A stretch of DNA of 64,000 bases, taken from Cellulophaga sp. BC115SP (GTDB lineage: Bacteria; Bacteroidota; Bacteroidia; Cytophagales; Spirosomataceae). Every line of letters starts with the position of its first letter. Position 1 is the first letter of the stretch. The DNA lies in the NCBI RefSeq assembly GCF_009905545.1, contig NZ_JAAALB010000003.1, forward strand, positions 186,001 to 250,000. The letters are read 5' to 3'. Both the position numbers and the translations under genes were made by a program. The notes beneath the pieces are model-generated. The model saw only the letters and a list, made by a program, of their open reading frames with translations. It was not told the origin of the DNA and did not search any database. Shown piece after piece: positions 38,858 through 46,030 of the stretch.

Positions 38858-40183
38858 ATGGCTAGTATGACTTTTGTTTTACGTGAACCTTCTTCCAAAA
38901 CACCTCAACCAATTAACGCACTACTCCGATGGGATGGACAACGCCTAAAATTTTCTACAGGCTTAAAAGTGAACCCTAAGCACTGGAACTTTGAGAAATA
39001 CAGGGTTAAAAATGTGCTTGACGCTGTAGAAAAGGACGCTATCAATGAATTACTATCAAATCTTGAAAAAGAAGGGGATAGAGTTATTACTAAGCTAAAA
39101 GCCGAACAGGTGCTAATTGATTCGGCTTATCTAAAACAACACTTTGAAAACTTCCTAAATCCTCCTCAAATAGAGGAGGAGGCAACACCACAACAAAAGT
39201 TTTTTTCTTTCATTACCCAATTTGTGGAGGATAGTAATACAGGACGTAGAAAGAATCACAACGACGGAAAACTATCTATTCGCTCAATTCAACGATACAA
39301 AACAGTAGAAACAAGATTACGGGAATTTTCAGAGGTGTATGATAGAGTAATTTGCTTTAATACTATTGATGAGGTGTTTTACAGTGATTTTGTGGAATGG
39401 TTGCAAAAGTCTAAATCTTACTCTAAAAATAACATTGGTAAGTACATTACAACCCTTAAAAGTATCATGAATTATGCTTTAGAAAAGGGACAAATTGAAA
39501 AATTAGAGTACAGGACGAATAAGTTTAAAGCCATGTCGGAGGATTCTGATAATGTTTATTTGACCGAAAAGGAGTTACAAAAGATTTATGATTTGGATTT
39601 GTCAGGAAATGAGCGTTTAGGGCGTGTTAGGGATTTATTTATAGTTGGTGCGTTTACAGGGCTTAGATTTTCAGATTTGACCAATATAAACAAGAACGAT
39701 ATAAAAACCGATGATGAGGGAGACCAGTTTATAGAATTGGAGCAACAAAAGACTGAAGACCCCGTAACAGTACCAGTATTGCCAATGGTCAAAACCATTT
39801 TTGAAAAGTATAATTATTCACTACCAAGTATTAGTAATCAAAAAATGAATGATTATATCAAAGAGGTATGTCAATTGGCTAGTATTGAAGAAAAGGTAAC
39901 TAAACGGATAACAAAGGGCGGTTTGCGTGTAGTTGAGTATTTAGAAAAATGGGAAATGATTACAACCCACACGGCTAGAAGGTCTTTTGCTACCAATGCG
40001 TATTTGAAAGGAGTAGATACCCTTAGCATAATGGCAGTAACAGGACACAAAACCGAAAAGTCATTTATGAAGTATATTAAAATTACTCATAGGGAAAAGG
40101 CTAAACGCTTTAAATTAGCATGGTTAAAGTCTTCAGAGAGTGGATATACTCGTTTTGGTAATGTTATTAACCTGACAGCCTAA
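38858..40183 (+). CDS. Tyrosine integrase of the element
   Basis: 441 residues, Bacteroidota integrase architecture: an arm-binding N-terminus (about 1-90; RWDGQRLKFSTGLKVNPKHW), a SAM-like core-binding domain (about 110-215) and the catalytic domain. Catalytic residues visible: Arg in FTGLRFSDL (about 269), HxxR in HTARRSFATN (His371), GHKT (His397) and Tyr406 in MKYIKI. Reads away from attL, the usual place for an integrase acting at a tRNA 3' end. Confidence 0.95.
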   Translation: MASMTFVLREPSSKTPQPINALLRWDGQRLKFSTGLKVNPKHWNFEKYRVKNVLDAVEKDAINELLSNLEKEGDRVITKLKAEQVLIDSAYLKQHFENFLNPPQIEEEATPQQKFFSFITQFVEDSNTGRRKNHNDGKLSIRSIQRYKTVETRLREFSEVYDRVICFNTIDEVFYSDFVEWLQKSKSYSKNNIGKYITTLKSIMNYALEKGQIEKLEYRTNKFKAMSEDSDNVYLTEKELQKIYDLDLSGNERLGRVRDLFIVGAFTGLRFSDLTNINKNDIKTDDEGDQFIELEQQKTEDPVTVPVLPMVKTIFEKYNYSLPSISNQKMNDYIKEVCQLASIEEKVTKRITKGGLRVVEYLEKWEMITTHTARRSFATNAYLKGVDTLSIMAVTGHKTEKSFMKYIKITHREKAKRFKLAWLKSSESGYTRFGNVINLTA

Positions 40184-40207
40184 AATGGGCTTTTAAATAC
40201 TCTAAAA

Positions 40208-41026
40208 ATGAATATTCAAGAAATAGATTTAGATAAGTATTTCAATGCGGTACAGGAAATTAGTAATAATATTCTTGTTGTTCTACCTCAAAAAGAAAAA
40301 GAAGCCGAAAGAGTGAGTTTAGTATTATATAGCCTACAAAAAAGACGAATAATAAGAGGGGATAGTAATATTAGTAAGTGGGAAATAAGATTCAAGGAAC
40401 GATTAAAAGAAGTAGAAAGAACTATTGAAGTATTAGAAAAAGAATCAGACAGATATTTAGGTCTTTTTAGGTTTGGAATAAAGTATCTTTTATTGAATAG
40501 TTATGATATTGAAATGATACAGCATTGTAGAAAAGTATCTTTTGATTTTGAAAAAGACCGCTATTTGAATCAGTTAAAAACTAATCTTTTACCTACTAAA
40601 GTATTCATTGAAAGTACATTAGACAAGTTGAATTATACTTATATGCTATTTTATCAAAATGGCGAAATTATACAAATTAATGAGCCAAAGGATAACGTAA
40701 TTTATAACTTTTCTAATGATTTGGGCGTGTATGATTTTATTATGTACTTAAAAAATGAATTGATTGAGCAAAATAATGTACTTGATATTGATAGTACGAA
40801 ATGGAATTTGCCCAAACGGCTTCAGTTACTTGAAAGAATAGGTTTCTTTGAATTAGAAGAAGTAAAAAATATTACAAGTAATAGACGTAAAGGAGAGTTA
40901 ATAAATCAGATTTTAGGCATTTCAGACGATAATACGAGAAAGTACATTGATACCCTGAGAGTATGGAATAAAGCAAGCGAAAAAAATAAAGAGGAAATAG
41001 AATTTTTTCTAAAAAAGCTAAGGTAG
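40208..41026 (+). CDS. Element protein of unknown function
   Basis: 272 residues, 24 bases after the integrase. Mostly alpha-helical by eye, with coiled-coil-like KERLKEVERTIEVLEKESDR (residues 60-85). The C-terminal part (RLQLLERIGFFELEEVKN, INQILGISDDNTRKYIDTLR) resembles a C-terminal region seen in many hypothetical proteins of Bacteroidota mobile elements, including RteC-like ones. No catalytic motif is recognised. Confidence 0.7.
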   Translation: MNIQEIDLDKYFNAVQEISNNILVVLPQKEKEAERVSLVLYSLQKRRIIRGDSNISKWEIRFKERLKEVERTIEVLEKESDRYLGLFRFGIKYLLLNSYDIEMIQHCRKVSFDFEKDRYLNQLKTNLLPTKVFIESTLDKLNYTYMLFYQNGEIIQINEPKDNVIYNFSNDLGVYDFIMYLKNELIEQNNVLDIDSTKWNLPKRLQLLERIGFFELEEVKNITSNRRKGELINQILGISDDNTRKYIDTLRVWNKASEKNKEEIEFFLKKLR

Positions 41027-41047
41027 TTTAACGCTATTAAACCTGCT

Positions 41048-41099
41048 AAAAAACTTTGTGGTAATTTTTGGGTTACCCCAAAGTGTAGTAAAGTTTTTT
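41048..41099 (+). promoter_or_regulatory. Nested inverted repeats between element genes
   Basis: AAAAAACTTT (41048-41057) is the exact complement of AAAGTTTTTT (41090-41099), and inside it CTTTGTGGTAA can pair with TTACCCCAAAG. The two pairings exclude each other in part, as in attenuators. It comes just before a terminator hairpin. Confidence 0.4.
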
Positions 41100-41114
41100 A
41101 ATCTGTCATATTTG

Positions 41115-41151
41115 AGCCGTAAACGAAAAACAACGTTTTACGGCTTTTTTT
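41115..41151 (+). terminator. Terminator after the integrase operon
   Basis: Stem AGCCGTAAACG / CGTTTTACGGCT (one bulged base), eight-base loop, seven T's. Confidence 0.82.
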
Positions 41152-41178
41152 ATATACAAACCACTAAAAAAACAGTTT

Positions 41179-41496
41179 ATGCAAACCACTAACATTTTGC
41201 AAGTAGAGCAAACAAATGAGCAAAGTCTTTTATCAAAGATTGATGATTTAATTAAAGCTCGCTTGTCTAATTTTCTCAGTAATCCAATTTCTTCAAATGT
41301 GGAGGAGGATGTTTATTTAACACGCGAACAGGTAGCCAAATTATTACAAGTAAGTGAGGTTACAATTTGGCAATGGTCAAAGCCCGACAAAGGTATTTTA
41401 AAGCCTTATCGTATAGGTTGTAAAGTAAGGTTCAAACGTTCGGAGGTTCTACAATCCCCAAAGGCTTTTAACATCGGAAAGGAGGTAAAGCCATGA
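41179..41496 (+). CDS. Excisionase-like helix-turn-helix protein
   Basis: 105 residues. Residues 50-100 form a MerR/excisionase-type wing HTH (VYLTREQVAKLLQVSEVTIW, ILKPYRIGCKVRFKRSEV). The N-terminal 45 residues are Gln/Asn-rich with no clear fold. Likely the recombination directionality factor or a regulator of the element. Overlaps the next gene by four bases (ATGA). Confidence 0.8.
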   Translation: MQTTNILQVEQTNEQSLLSKIDDLIKARLSNFLSNPISSNVEEDVYLTREQVAKLLQVSEVTIWQWSKPDKGILKPYRIGCKVRFKRSEVLQSPKAFNIGKEVKP

Positions 41497-41939
41497 GTAA
41501 GCCATTAAGCAAAAGACAGTTTGAACAATTCAGTAAGCTATTGTTAAAACAAGAAAGCTGTATTAGGGATATATTGGACGCCTTCAGTACTTTGCACCAT
41601 ATTGTAATGCAAACCACTACAAAGCATTACAACAAGGATATACAAGGCAAATTGCGTGATACTCAACAAAAATACGTAGTGGAGGTATATCGAAAATTAC
41701 AATCTTTCCCACTACAACACATTAACGAAAAATTGGTGCAACATCCTGATTATTACCATATTCAGGGCGCAATTTGTGTTAGTATGTTTTATGTAATGAT
41801 AGCTATGGATAGCAAATCATTAAAAGATGACAAATCACTTTTTAAACACCTATTTGAGTGTAAGGATTGTTGTGTATTACTCTGTGAAAGTGCTTTAGGA
41901 ACAATCTTGGAGCTAAAACAAAAAAACGGCATAGAATAA
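41493..41939 (+). CDS. Element protein of unknown function
   Basis: 148 residues, mostly helical, no recognised motif; several Cys and His (e.g. LFECKDCCVLLC). Translationally coupled to the excisionase-like gene by a 4-base overlap. Its end overlaps a minus-strand terminator (41920-41953), so an antisense RNA from that region could pair with this mRNA. Confidence 0.7.
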   Translation: MSKPLSKRQFEQFSKLLLKQESCIRDILDAFSTLHHIVMQTTTKHYNKDIQGKLRDTQQKYVVEVYRKLQSFPLQHINEKLVQHPDYYHIQGAICVSMFYVMIAMDSKSLKDDKSLFKHLFECKDCCVLLCESALGTILELKQKNGIE

Positions 41940-41953
41940 CATTCTACACCGTT
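41920..41953 (-). terminator. Terminator of the candidate antisense RNA
   Basis: On the minus strand AACGG..TAGAAT / ATTCTA..CCGTT with a short internal loop, followed by seven T's. On the plus strand the hairpin is followed by TTCTAAATT, with no T tract, so it points left. Confidence 0.7.
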
Positions 41954-41990
41954 CTAAATTCTTTGTGTTCAATTTTAATTAATAAAATTG
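41920..41990 (-). ncRNA. Candidate antisense RNA (~70 nt) in the leader of the Rep-like gene
   Basis: Predicted from its own promoter (minus strand: TTTG at 42026-42023, 19-base spacer, TATCTTTG at 42003-41996) and its own terminator (41953-41920). The transcript would start about 41990 and consist of a first hairpin (CAATTTT/AAAATTG, 41990-41970) and the terminator hairpin. It is complementary to the end of the 148-residue gene and to the leader of the Rep-like mRNA if that mRNA is read from upstream. Expression is not shown. Confidence 0.55.
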
Positions 41991-41995
41991 TACTG

Positions 41996-42026
41996 CAAAG
42001 ATAGTTTAAATCCAGTCTAAAGCAAA
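41996..42026 (-). promoter_or_regulatory. Minus-strand consensus promoter upstream of the Rep-like gene
   Basis: Full Bacteroidota consensus: TTTG, 19-base spacer, TATCTTTG. It fires left, away from the Rep-like ATG at 42036, and has only a terminator downstream. Confidence 0.65.
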
Positions 42027-42035
42027 TCCCCCAAC

Positions 42036-43490
42036 ATGATAGATTTTATCAGTACCGAAGCCCCTAGCGGTTGCGCTTTGGTGTGGTTGGATTGTGCCGA
42101 ATTGATAGATAACGGTTTTCGTTTGCTTGTGGGTCGTGGTACGGGTGAGGTAATAAATGAGCCGTCAAAAGCTGAATTTAACGGCTTAACCTTTAGGCTT
42201 ATACCCTCATCGCTGGACACCTCAAAATATCGGTGTTTACTAAGTGGCTCAATCCATAAATACAGAAACAGCGGAGGAAATAACCATGATAGATTTACAT
42301 TGTCTGAAGTCTTCAGGGTGTTAAATGAATTGTCTGTAAAGTTTGGAATAGACCTAAATAGTACGGTCTTGCATGGTGTCGAGTTTGGCGTAAATCTTCG
42401 TTTGCCTTATCCTCCATCTAAGTTAATTAAATCGGTAGTGGTGCATCGGAATACACCGTATGAAGCCATTAACAAGAAAAGACGTATAGGCGTGGTTTGC
42501 GTTAGGGCAAAGTATGAAATCAAGATTTATGATAAAGGCTATGTAAGTGGCTTATCTAAAGAGAATATTCTAAGGATTGAATACAAGGTGTTTAAAATGC
42601 AACAGTTGGAAGGAATGGGTATTTCGAGGTTGTCAGACCTTTGCGACCCTAATAAAGTAGCTCCTTTGCTTGGTTTGTTATTGGGTGTTTTGGACAATAC
42701 CGTTTTTGTTCCCACTGATACAGATTTAAGCGTATTAACCGAAAGAGAGAAGACTAATTTTTATGCGATGAGTAATGCGTTTGTTTGGCAAAACTTCAGC
42801 AAAGCAAAACTTTATAACTCAAAGTCTTCATTGGATAGAATCTTGAAAAAGTGCAATGCTTTTGATTATCAAAATGATTTAAAAATTAGAGTTTTGGAAG
42901 AATGGGAAAAGCTCATGGATGTGTCCCAAAAAGCAGAAAAAAGCGTAACATTTTTACCAAGTTTTCAAGATAAAGAAGCACTTGGAAATGTGACTTTTGT
43001 ACCGCTTGAATATAGTGTACAAAAGTCGCAAAAACAGTTTTTAGAAACCTGTTCACCTTTTATGCCAAATGTTTTTAAAGAGGTGTCGGGTTCAAGATGT
43101 TGCATAACGTGCGGAAAAGATATTTCCATGAATAAAACAAACAGTGTGTTTTGCTCGGAAAAATACAATCCTTTTGCAAAACGGTGCAGAAACAAAGACA
43201 GCAATAAACGTAGAACTTTTAAAAGAAAAATCATGAATGCAGTGAATAAAAACAAATGGCTTCAGATTACATACAAAAACCCCGATACTTCAGAAATATA
43301 CACGGATATTCTACACGGTTCGGAGGTGGCTGTAAATCGTGGGTATCTCAACACGATTATAAAAATTGAGGTTTTGCATGATAACCCAACTTTGTACAAT
43401 GAACCTAATAATCCACATCCTGAAGTGATTACGGGCGAAAGTGCAAAAAAGCTACTCGAACAGTTAACAAAAGAGAATCAAAACGACTAA
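42036..43490 (+). CDS. Rep-like (phage replication initiator-type) protein with zinc-ribbon tail
   Basis: 484 residues. The N-terminal part (1-250) has a pattern like phage replication-initiation factors (filamentous phage gpII/RstA type): CLLSGSIHKYRNSGG, HGVEFGVNLRLPYP (about 113), KIYDKG (163-168) and LRIEYKVFKM (about 179). From memory, similar proteins next to an integrase occur across Bacteroidota and are unnamed. The C-terminus has Cys pairs (CCITCGKD about 355, FCSEKYNP, RCRN about 383) that may bind zinc. Rolling-circle or nicking activity is an inference; the catalytic Tyr is not identified. Confidence 0.6.
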   Translation: MIDFISTEAPSGCALVWLDCAELIDNGFRLLVGRGTGEVINEPSKAEFNGLTFRLIPSSLDTSKYRCLLSGSIHKYRNSGGNNHDRFTLSEVFRVLNELSVKFGIDLNSTVLHGVEFGVNLRLPYPPSKLIKSVVVHRNTPYEAINKKRRIGVVCVRAKYEIKIYDKGYVSGLSKENILRIEYKVFKMQQLEGMGISRLSDLCDPNKVAPLLGLLLGVLDNTVFVPTDTDLSVLTEREKTNFYAMSNAFVWQNFSKAKLYNSKSSLDRILKKCNAFDYQNDLKIRVLEEWEKLMDVSQKAEKSVTFLPSFQDKEALGNVTFVPLEYSVQKSQKQFLETCSPFMPNVFKEVSGSRCCITCGKDISMNKTNSVFCSEKYNPFAKRCRNKDSNKRRTFKRKIMNAVNKNKWLQITYKNPDTSEIYTDILHGSEVAVNRGYLNTIIKIEVLHDNPTLYNEPNNPHPEVITGESAKKLLEQLTKENQND

Positions 43491-43906
43491 AAAACATAGG
43501 TTTTTTGTGTTTTCGTGAGTTGCTGTATCAAAATCGTTCAATATCGGTTAGTTTGTTGGTTTTTAGATAGTTGAGTGTGTTTTTTAAAGCAAAATTAAAG
43601 CAAAATACAGGCTATTGGCTAAACGTATCAACAAACTACTAAAGCCCTTATAAAACGGTGTTTTTGCCTCAAATATTCAGTGAAAAACGTCCATTTTAAG
43701 GGCTGTTTTGGAGCTGAAAAGGGCGATTTTACTAGATTATTGGGCTAAATGAACCAAAAAGCAGTAGCAGGGGTGTACAGTTGTACCATACCAAAAAATA
43801 TCAACAAAATACGATTGGTTGCGTACCTCCACTAGCGACACCCCAATTTTTCAAAAACTTTAAATCGAATTGAAATTTGTTTTAATCATTCCACAATTGC
43901 GACAAT
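43491..43906. other. Structured non-coding region, possible origin
   Basis: 416 bases without a supported gene. Holds an imperfect long hairpin (43643-43704; AGCCCTTATAAAACGG with a diverged complement, arms ~24 bases) and further copies of the AAGGGC motif downstream (43729-43735). A small GTAC-type hairpin (GTGTACAGTTGTACCA) lies near 43770. A location just after the Rep-like gene fits a single-strand or double-strand origin, but this is not proved. Confidence 0.45.
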
Positions 43907-44191
43907 ATGGGAACTTTTCAGAATACAGATAAGCAAAAGCAGGCTTACAGATACTTTGTGATGGGACTTACAGCCCGTGAAATAGCCAAACTTACAGAAC
44001 TGTCCAACCGAACTATTGAGCGTTATATCTCTTTGGGCGATTGGAAGCGACCAACAGACACCCGAAGCCTAGAGGTAAAAGTATTGGAGTTGGTACAATC
44101 TGGAAAAAGCTATTCAGAGGCTTCAAAAATACTAGGAGTAAGTAAAACTACCATTTACAACTATTTGAAGCGACAGAGAGTAAAAGAATAG
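43907..44191 (+). CDS. Small protein with two helix-turn-helix motifs
   Basis: 94 residues. One HTH near the N-terminus (GLTAREIAKLTELSNRTIER, residues 19-40) and one in the C-terminal half (KSYSEASKILGVSKTTIYNY, residues 65-88). The second matches the Hin/resolvase or small-terminase type. May regulate the element or act in excision. Neighbours are non-coding DNA upstream and a small HTH-like protein downstream. Confidence 0.78.
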   Translation: MGTFQNTDKQKQAYRYFVMGLTAREIAKLTELSNRTIERYISLGDWKRPTDTRSLEVKVLELVQSGKSYSEASKILGVSKTTIYNYLKRQRVKE

Positions 44192-44249
44192 CAAAAAATG
44201 AGGTATTGGGGTTGTGTTTGTTACTTGACTTTATAAAAAATACAAAACA

Positions 44250-44438
44250 ATGAAGAAAAAAGACGTAAAAGCTCGGTTGAGGGCAAAATATAAAGATATG
44301 CGTGAGGACTTCAAGAAATGGCATAATGACGGGTACAAGGCTAGTGTAGTAATCCAGAAAGTTGCAGATAAATATTACATGGCAGAAGCCACCGTGGAAG
44401 ATATTGTTTACAAAACTGGCAAATACAGAGACCAATAA
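44250..44438 (+). CDS. Small helix-turn-helix-like protein
   Basis: 62 residues; basic N-terminus (MKKKDVKARLRAKYKDMRED) and VADKYYMAEATVEDIVYK as a possible HTH. Same strand as the double-HTH gene, 58 bases later, and followed by a terminator. Function unknown. Confidence 0.55.
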   Translation: MKKKDVKARLRAKYKDMREDFKKWHNDGYKASVVIQKVADKYYMAEATVEDIVYKTGKYRDQ

Positions 44439-44446
44439 CACACTGA

Positions 44447-44490
44447 AGCCCTACAAATACCTCAAAATTGGCGTTTGTAGGGCTTTTTTA
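44447..44490 (+). terminator. Terminator between element modules
   Basis: Perfect 11-bp stem (AGCCCTACAAA and complement), 16-base loop, T tract. It overlaps the stop codon (44488-44490) of the minus-strand gene beyond it. Confidence 0.85.
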
Positions 44491-44667
44491 TGATTGTTTG
44501 CCTTGACTTTGCTCAAAAGTTTCTAAATCCTTTAGAATCAATTGCCTGACATAATTTGAAAAATCAGTAAAAAGAAAGTCGGTTCTTTTCTCTACACGCT
44601 CCATTAATGGAACTGGCATAATTACGCCTACTCGTTTTGTTGCAATCTTACTCTTTTTTTCTTCCAT
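44488..44667 (-). CDS. Small ribbon-helix-helix-like protein, candidate repressor
   Basis: 59 residues read from the minus strand (ATG at 44665-44667), the only minus-strand protein gene I find in the element. A lysine-rich start is followed by KRVGVIMPVPLMERVEKRTD (strand, then helix A) and FTDFSNYVRQLILKDLETFE (helix B), the pattern of Arc/MetJ/CopG proteins. It has a TACATTTG -7 box at 44700-44693 and a leader of about 20 bases. CopG-type proteins commonly repress replication genes of plasmids and phages; this role is inferred. Confidence 0.6.
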   Translation of the reverse strand: MEEKKSKIATKRVGVIMPVPLMERVEKRTDFLFTDFSNYVRQLILKDLETFEQSQGKQS

Positions 44668-44692
44668 TACATTACAAGTTTTATCTAATAGG

Positions 44693-44700
44693 CAAATGTA
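44693..44700 (-). promoter_or_regulatory. -7 box of the RHH-like gene
   Basis: On the minus strand TACATTTG (+ strand CAAATGTA), consensus TAnnTTTG. The -33 element is weak. Confidence 0.5.
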
Positions 44701-44726
44701 AATACTTTTTCATATTCTGACACTAT

Positions 44727-44747
44727 TATATGTGTTTTATACATATA
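44727..44747. promoter_or_regulatory. Candidate operator in the divergent control region
   Basis: Inverted repeat TATATGT GTTTTAT ACATATA (7-bp arms, 7-base spacer) between the RHH-like gene and the replication operon, a fitting size for a dimer of RHH proteins. Confidence 0.45.
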
Positions 44748-44781
44748 TAATTTATATTCAATGTAAATTATTTGTATTTGG

Positions 44782-44815
44782 TTTGTGTTTTGTATGTGTT
44801 TTGTTTGTATGTTTG
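44782..44815 (+). promoter_or_regulatory. Promoter of the replication operon
   Basis: TTTG at 44782-44785, 22-base spacer and TATGTTTG at 44808-44815; the first ATG of the operon is at 44840. The region is very T/G-rich with repeated TGTTTTG-like units, so the -33 choice is uncertain. Confidence 0.5.
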
Positions 44816-44839
44816 TGAAGGTAATATATTTTTTCCATT

Positions 44840-45043
44840 ATGAAGGCAACAAAAAAAGAAATTCAACGCCTAGCGAAATCATTAAAGGAGGATTTTAAAA
44901 GAGGCGTGTATTATGGTAGTTATTCTGAGCGATTAGAAAAGATAGTGCTTGGTTTTGATAACGTTACCCGTTCGGACGATGGCTTTATAGGGGTTCATGT
45001 ACGAGGGGGACGGTGTTTAGATTTGTGGTTTGATGTTTTGTAA
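44840..45043 (+). CDS. Small element protein of unknown function
   Basis: 67 residues, first gene of the putative replication operon. Lysine-rich helix (KATKKEIQRLAKSLKEDFKR), then VHVRGGRCLDLWFDVL. No recognised motif. Ends 21 bases before the initiator gene. Confidence 0.6.
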   Translation: MKATKKEIQRLAKSLKEDFKRGVYYGSYSERLEKIVLGFDNVTRSDDGFIGVHVRGGRCLDLWFDVL

Positions 45044-45064
45044 GTTATTAAAATACAGTTTGTT

Positions 45065-46030
45065 ATGATAAATGTACATGGTGTATTATTGGAGGAGTTG
45101 AATGATTCAGAATTGTATTTATTGCTCCATATTGCCAAACGATTGTCTATAAATAGTACCTGTTTCCCCAAAAACGAAACACTTTGCCATGATACCAAAT
45201 GGAGTTTGAAGACCGTCCAGAAAGTAAAGCGTTCTTTGATTGAAAAGGGCTTTATTTCGGTAACTCCAAGGCAAAACGAGTTTGGCGCTCACCTGTCAAA
45301 TATGTACAGAGTCGAAACCGATTTGATAGGCGTTTTTGTGAGCGTTCGAGGCATGGGCGATGCCTCCGAAATGGGTTATTTAGACACGGAGGGGGTGAGT
45401 AAAAATTACTCAGGGGGGGTAAGTAAAGTTTACTCAGGGGGGATAGGTAAAAGTTACTCAGGGGGGGTGAGTAAAGTTTACTCAGGGGGGATAGGTAAAA
45501 GTTACTCAGGGGGGGTGAGTAAAAATTACTCACTAGAAGTATTGACCAGTTTAAGTATTGACCAGTTTAAGGATAATAATAGTGTTGAAAAAAAATTTGA
45601 AAGTGAAAAATCAAGTTTTGAACCTTCTTTGCCTCCTCTGGTCGACGCTAAGAAAAAAGAAAAAAGTTGCGCCAAAAAAGAAAGTCTTGTGTTTGTGTTT
45701 CCCGATGGTTTTTCGGACGAAAGTAAACAGCTATTCATGGAGTTTGTGGAAATGCGTAAAAAGCTAAAGAAACCCATCAAAACCCAATTGGCTGTAGATA
45801 TGCAGTTAGAGGCTTTGAGGCAATGTACAAGCGATGAGGTTAGAATCAATACGATAAAGGCAAGTTTAAAAAATGAGTGGCAAGGGCTATTTCCTGATAG
45901 ATACGAGCCTACACCCCCGAAGCCTCCGAACCCTGAAGCCAAAGAGGGACGAATAAGCCAAATAAGCAATGCCGTTGATGAGGCGACACAAAGAAACCTA
46001 GAACGATTGAAACAAATTGGATTAGCATGA
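45065..46030 (+). CDS. Replication initiator with iterons inside its coding sequence
   Basis: 321 residues. Residues 1-90 form a winged-helix domain of the replication-initiator kind (LLEELNDSELYLLLHIAKRL, LKTVQKVKRSLIEKGFISVT). Residues about 109-156 are six tandem 8-residue repeats (GVSKxYSG / GIGKSYSG). The C-terminal third (MEFVEMRKKLKKPIKTQLAV ... IKASLKNEWQGLFPDRYEP) resembles the DnaD/phage-replication C-terminal region. Layout (DNA-binding domain, iteron-coded linker, partner-binding end) matches lambda O. Overlaps the next gene by 4 bases. Confidence 0.75.
   Translation: MINVHGVLLEELNDSELYLLLHIAKRLSINSTCFPKNETLCHDTKWSLKTVQKVKRSLIEKGFISVTPRQNEFGAHLSNMYRVETDLIGVFVSVRGMGDASEMGYLDTEGVSKNYSGGVSKVYSGGIGKSYSGGVSKVYSGGIGKSYSGGVSKNYSLEVLTSLSIDQFKDNNSVEKKFESEKSSFEPSLPPLVDAKKKEKSCAKKESLVFVFPDGFSDESKQLFMEFVEMRKKLKKPIKTQLAVDMQLEALRQCTSDEVRINTIKASLKNEWQGLFPDRYEPTPPKPPNPEAKEGRISQISNAVDEATQRNLERLKQIGLA
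45389..45532 (+). repeat. Six 24-bp iterons (candidate replication origin)
   Basis: Six head-to-tail 24-bp units at 45389, 45413, 45437, 45461, 45485 and 45509. Each has a run of five to seven G's, then an imperfect palindrome such as GAGTAAAAATTACTC, GAGTAAAGTTTACTC or AGGTAAAAGTTACTC, then A. Units 3 and 5 are identical; units 1 and 6 share 22 bases. The frame is kept because 24 is a multiple of 3. Likely binding sites of the N-terminal winged helix. Confidence 0.8.

Noticed and set aside
45389-45532. The tandem repeats as a CRISPR array
   Set aside because: The units are contiguous with no spacers and are in frame within a gene.
45252-45533. Reverse-strand frame over the iterons
   Set aside because: It exists only because the 24-bp repeat is open in several frames; no start or family support.
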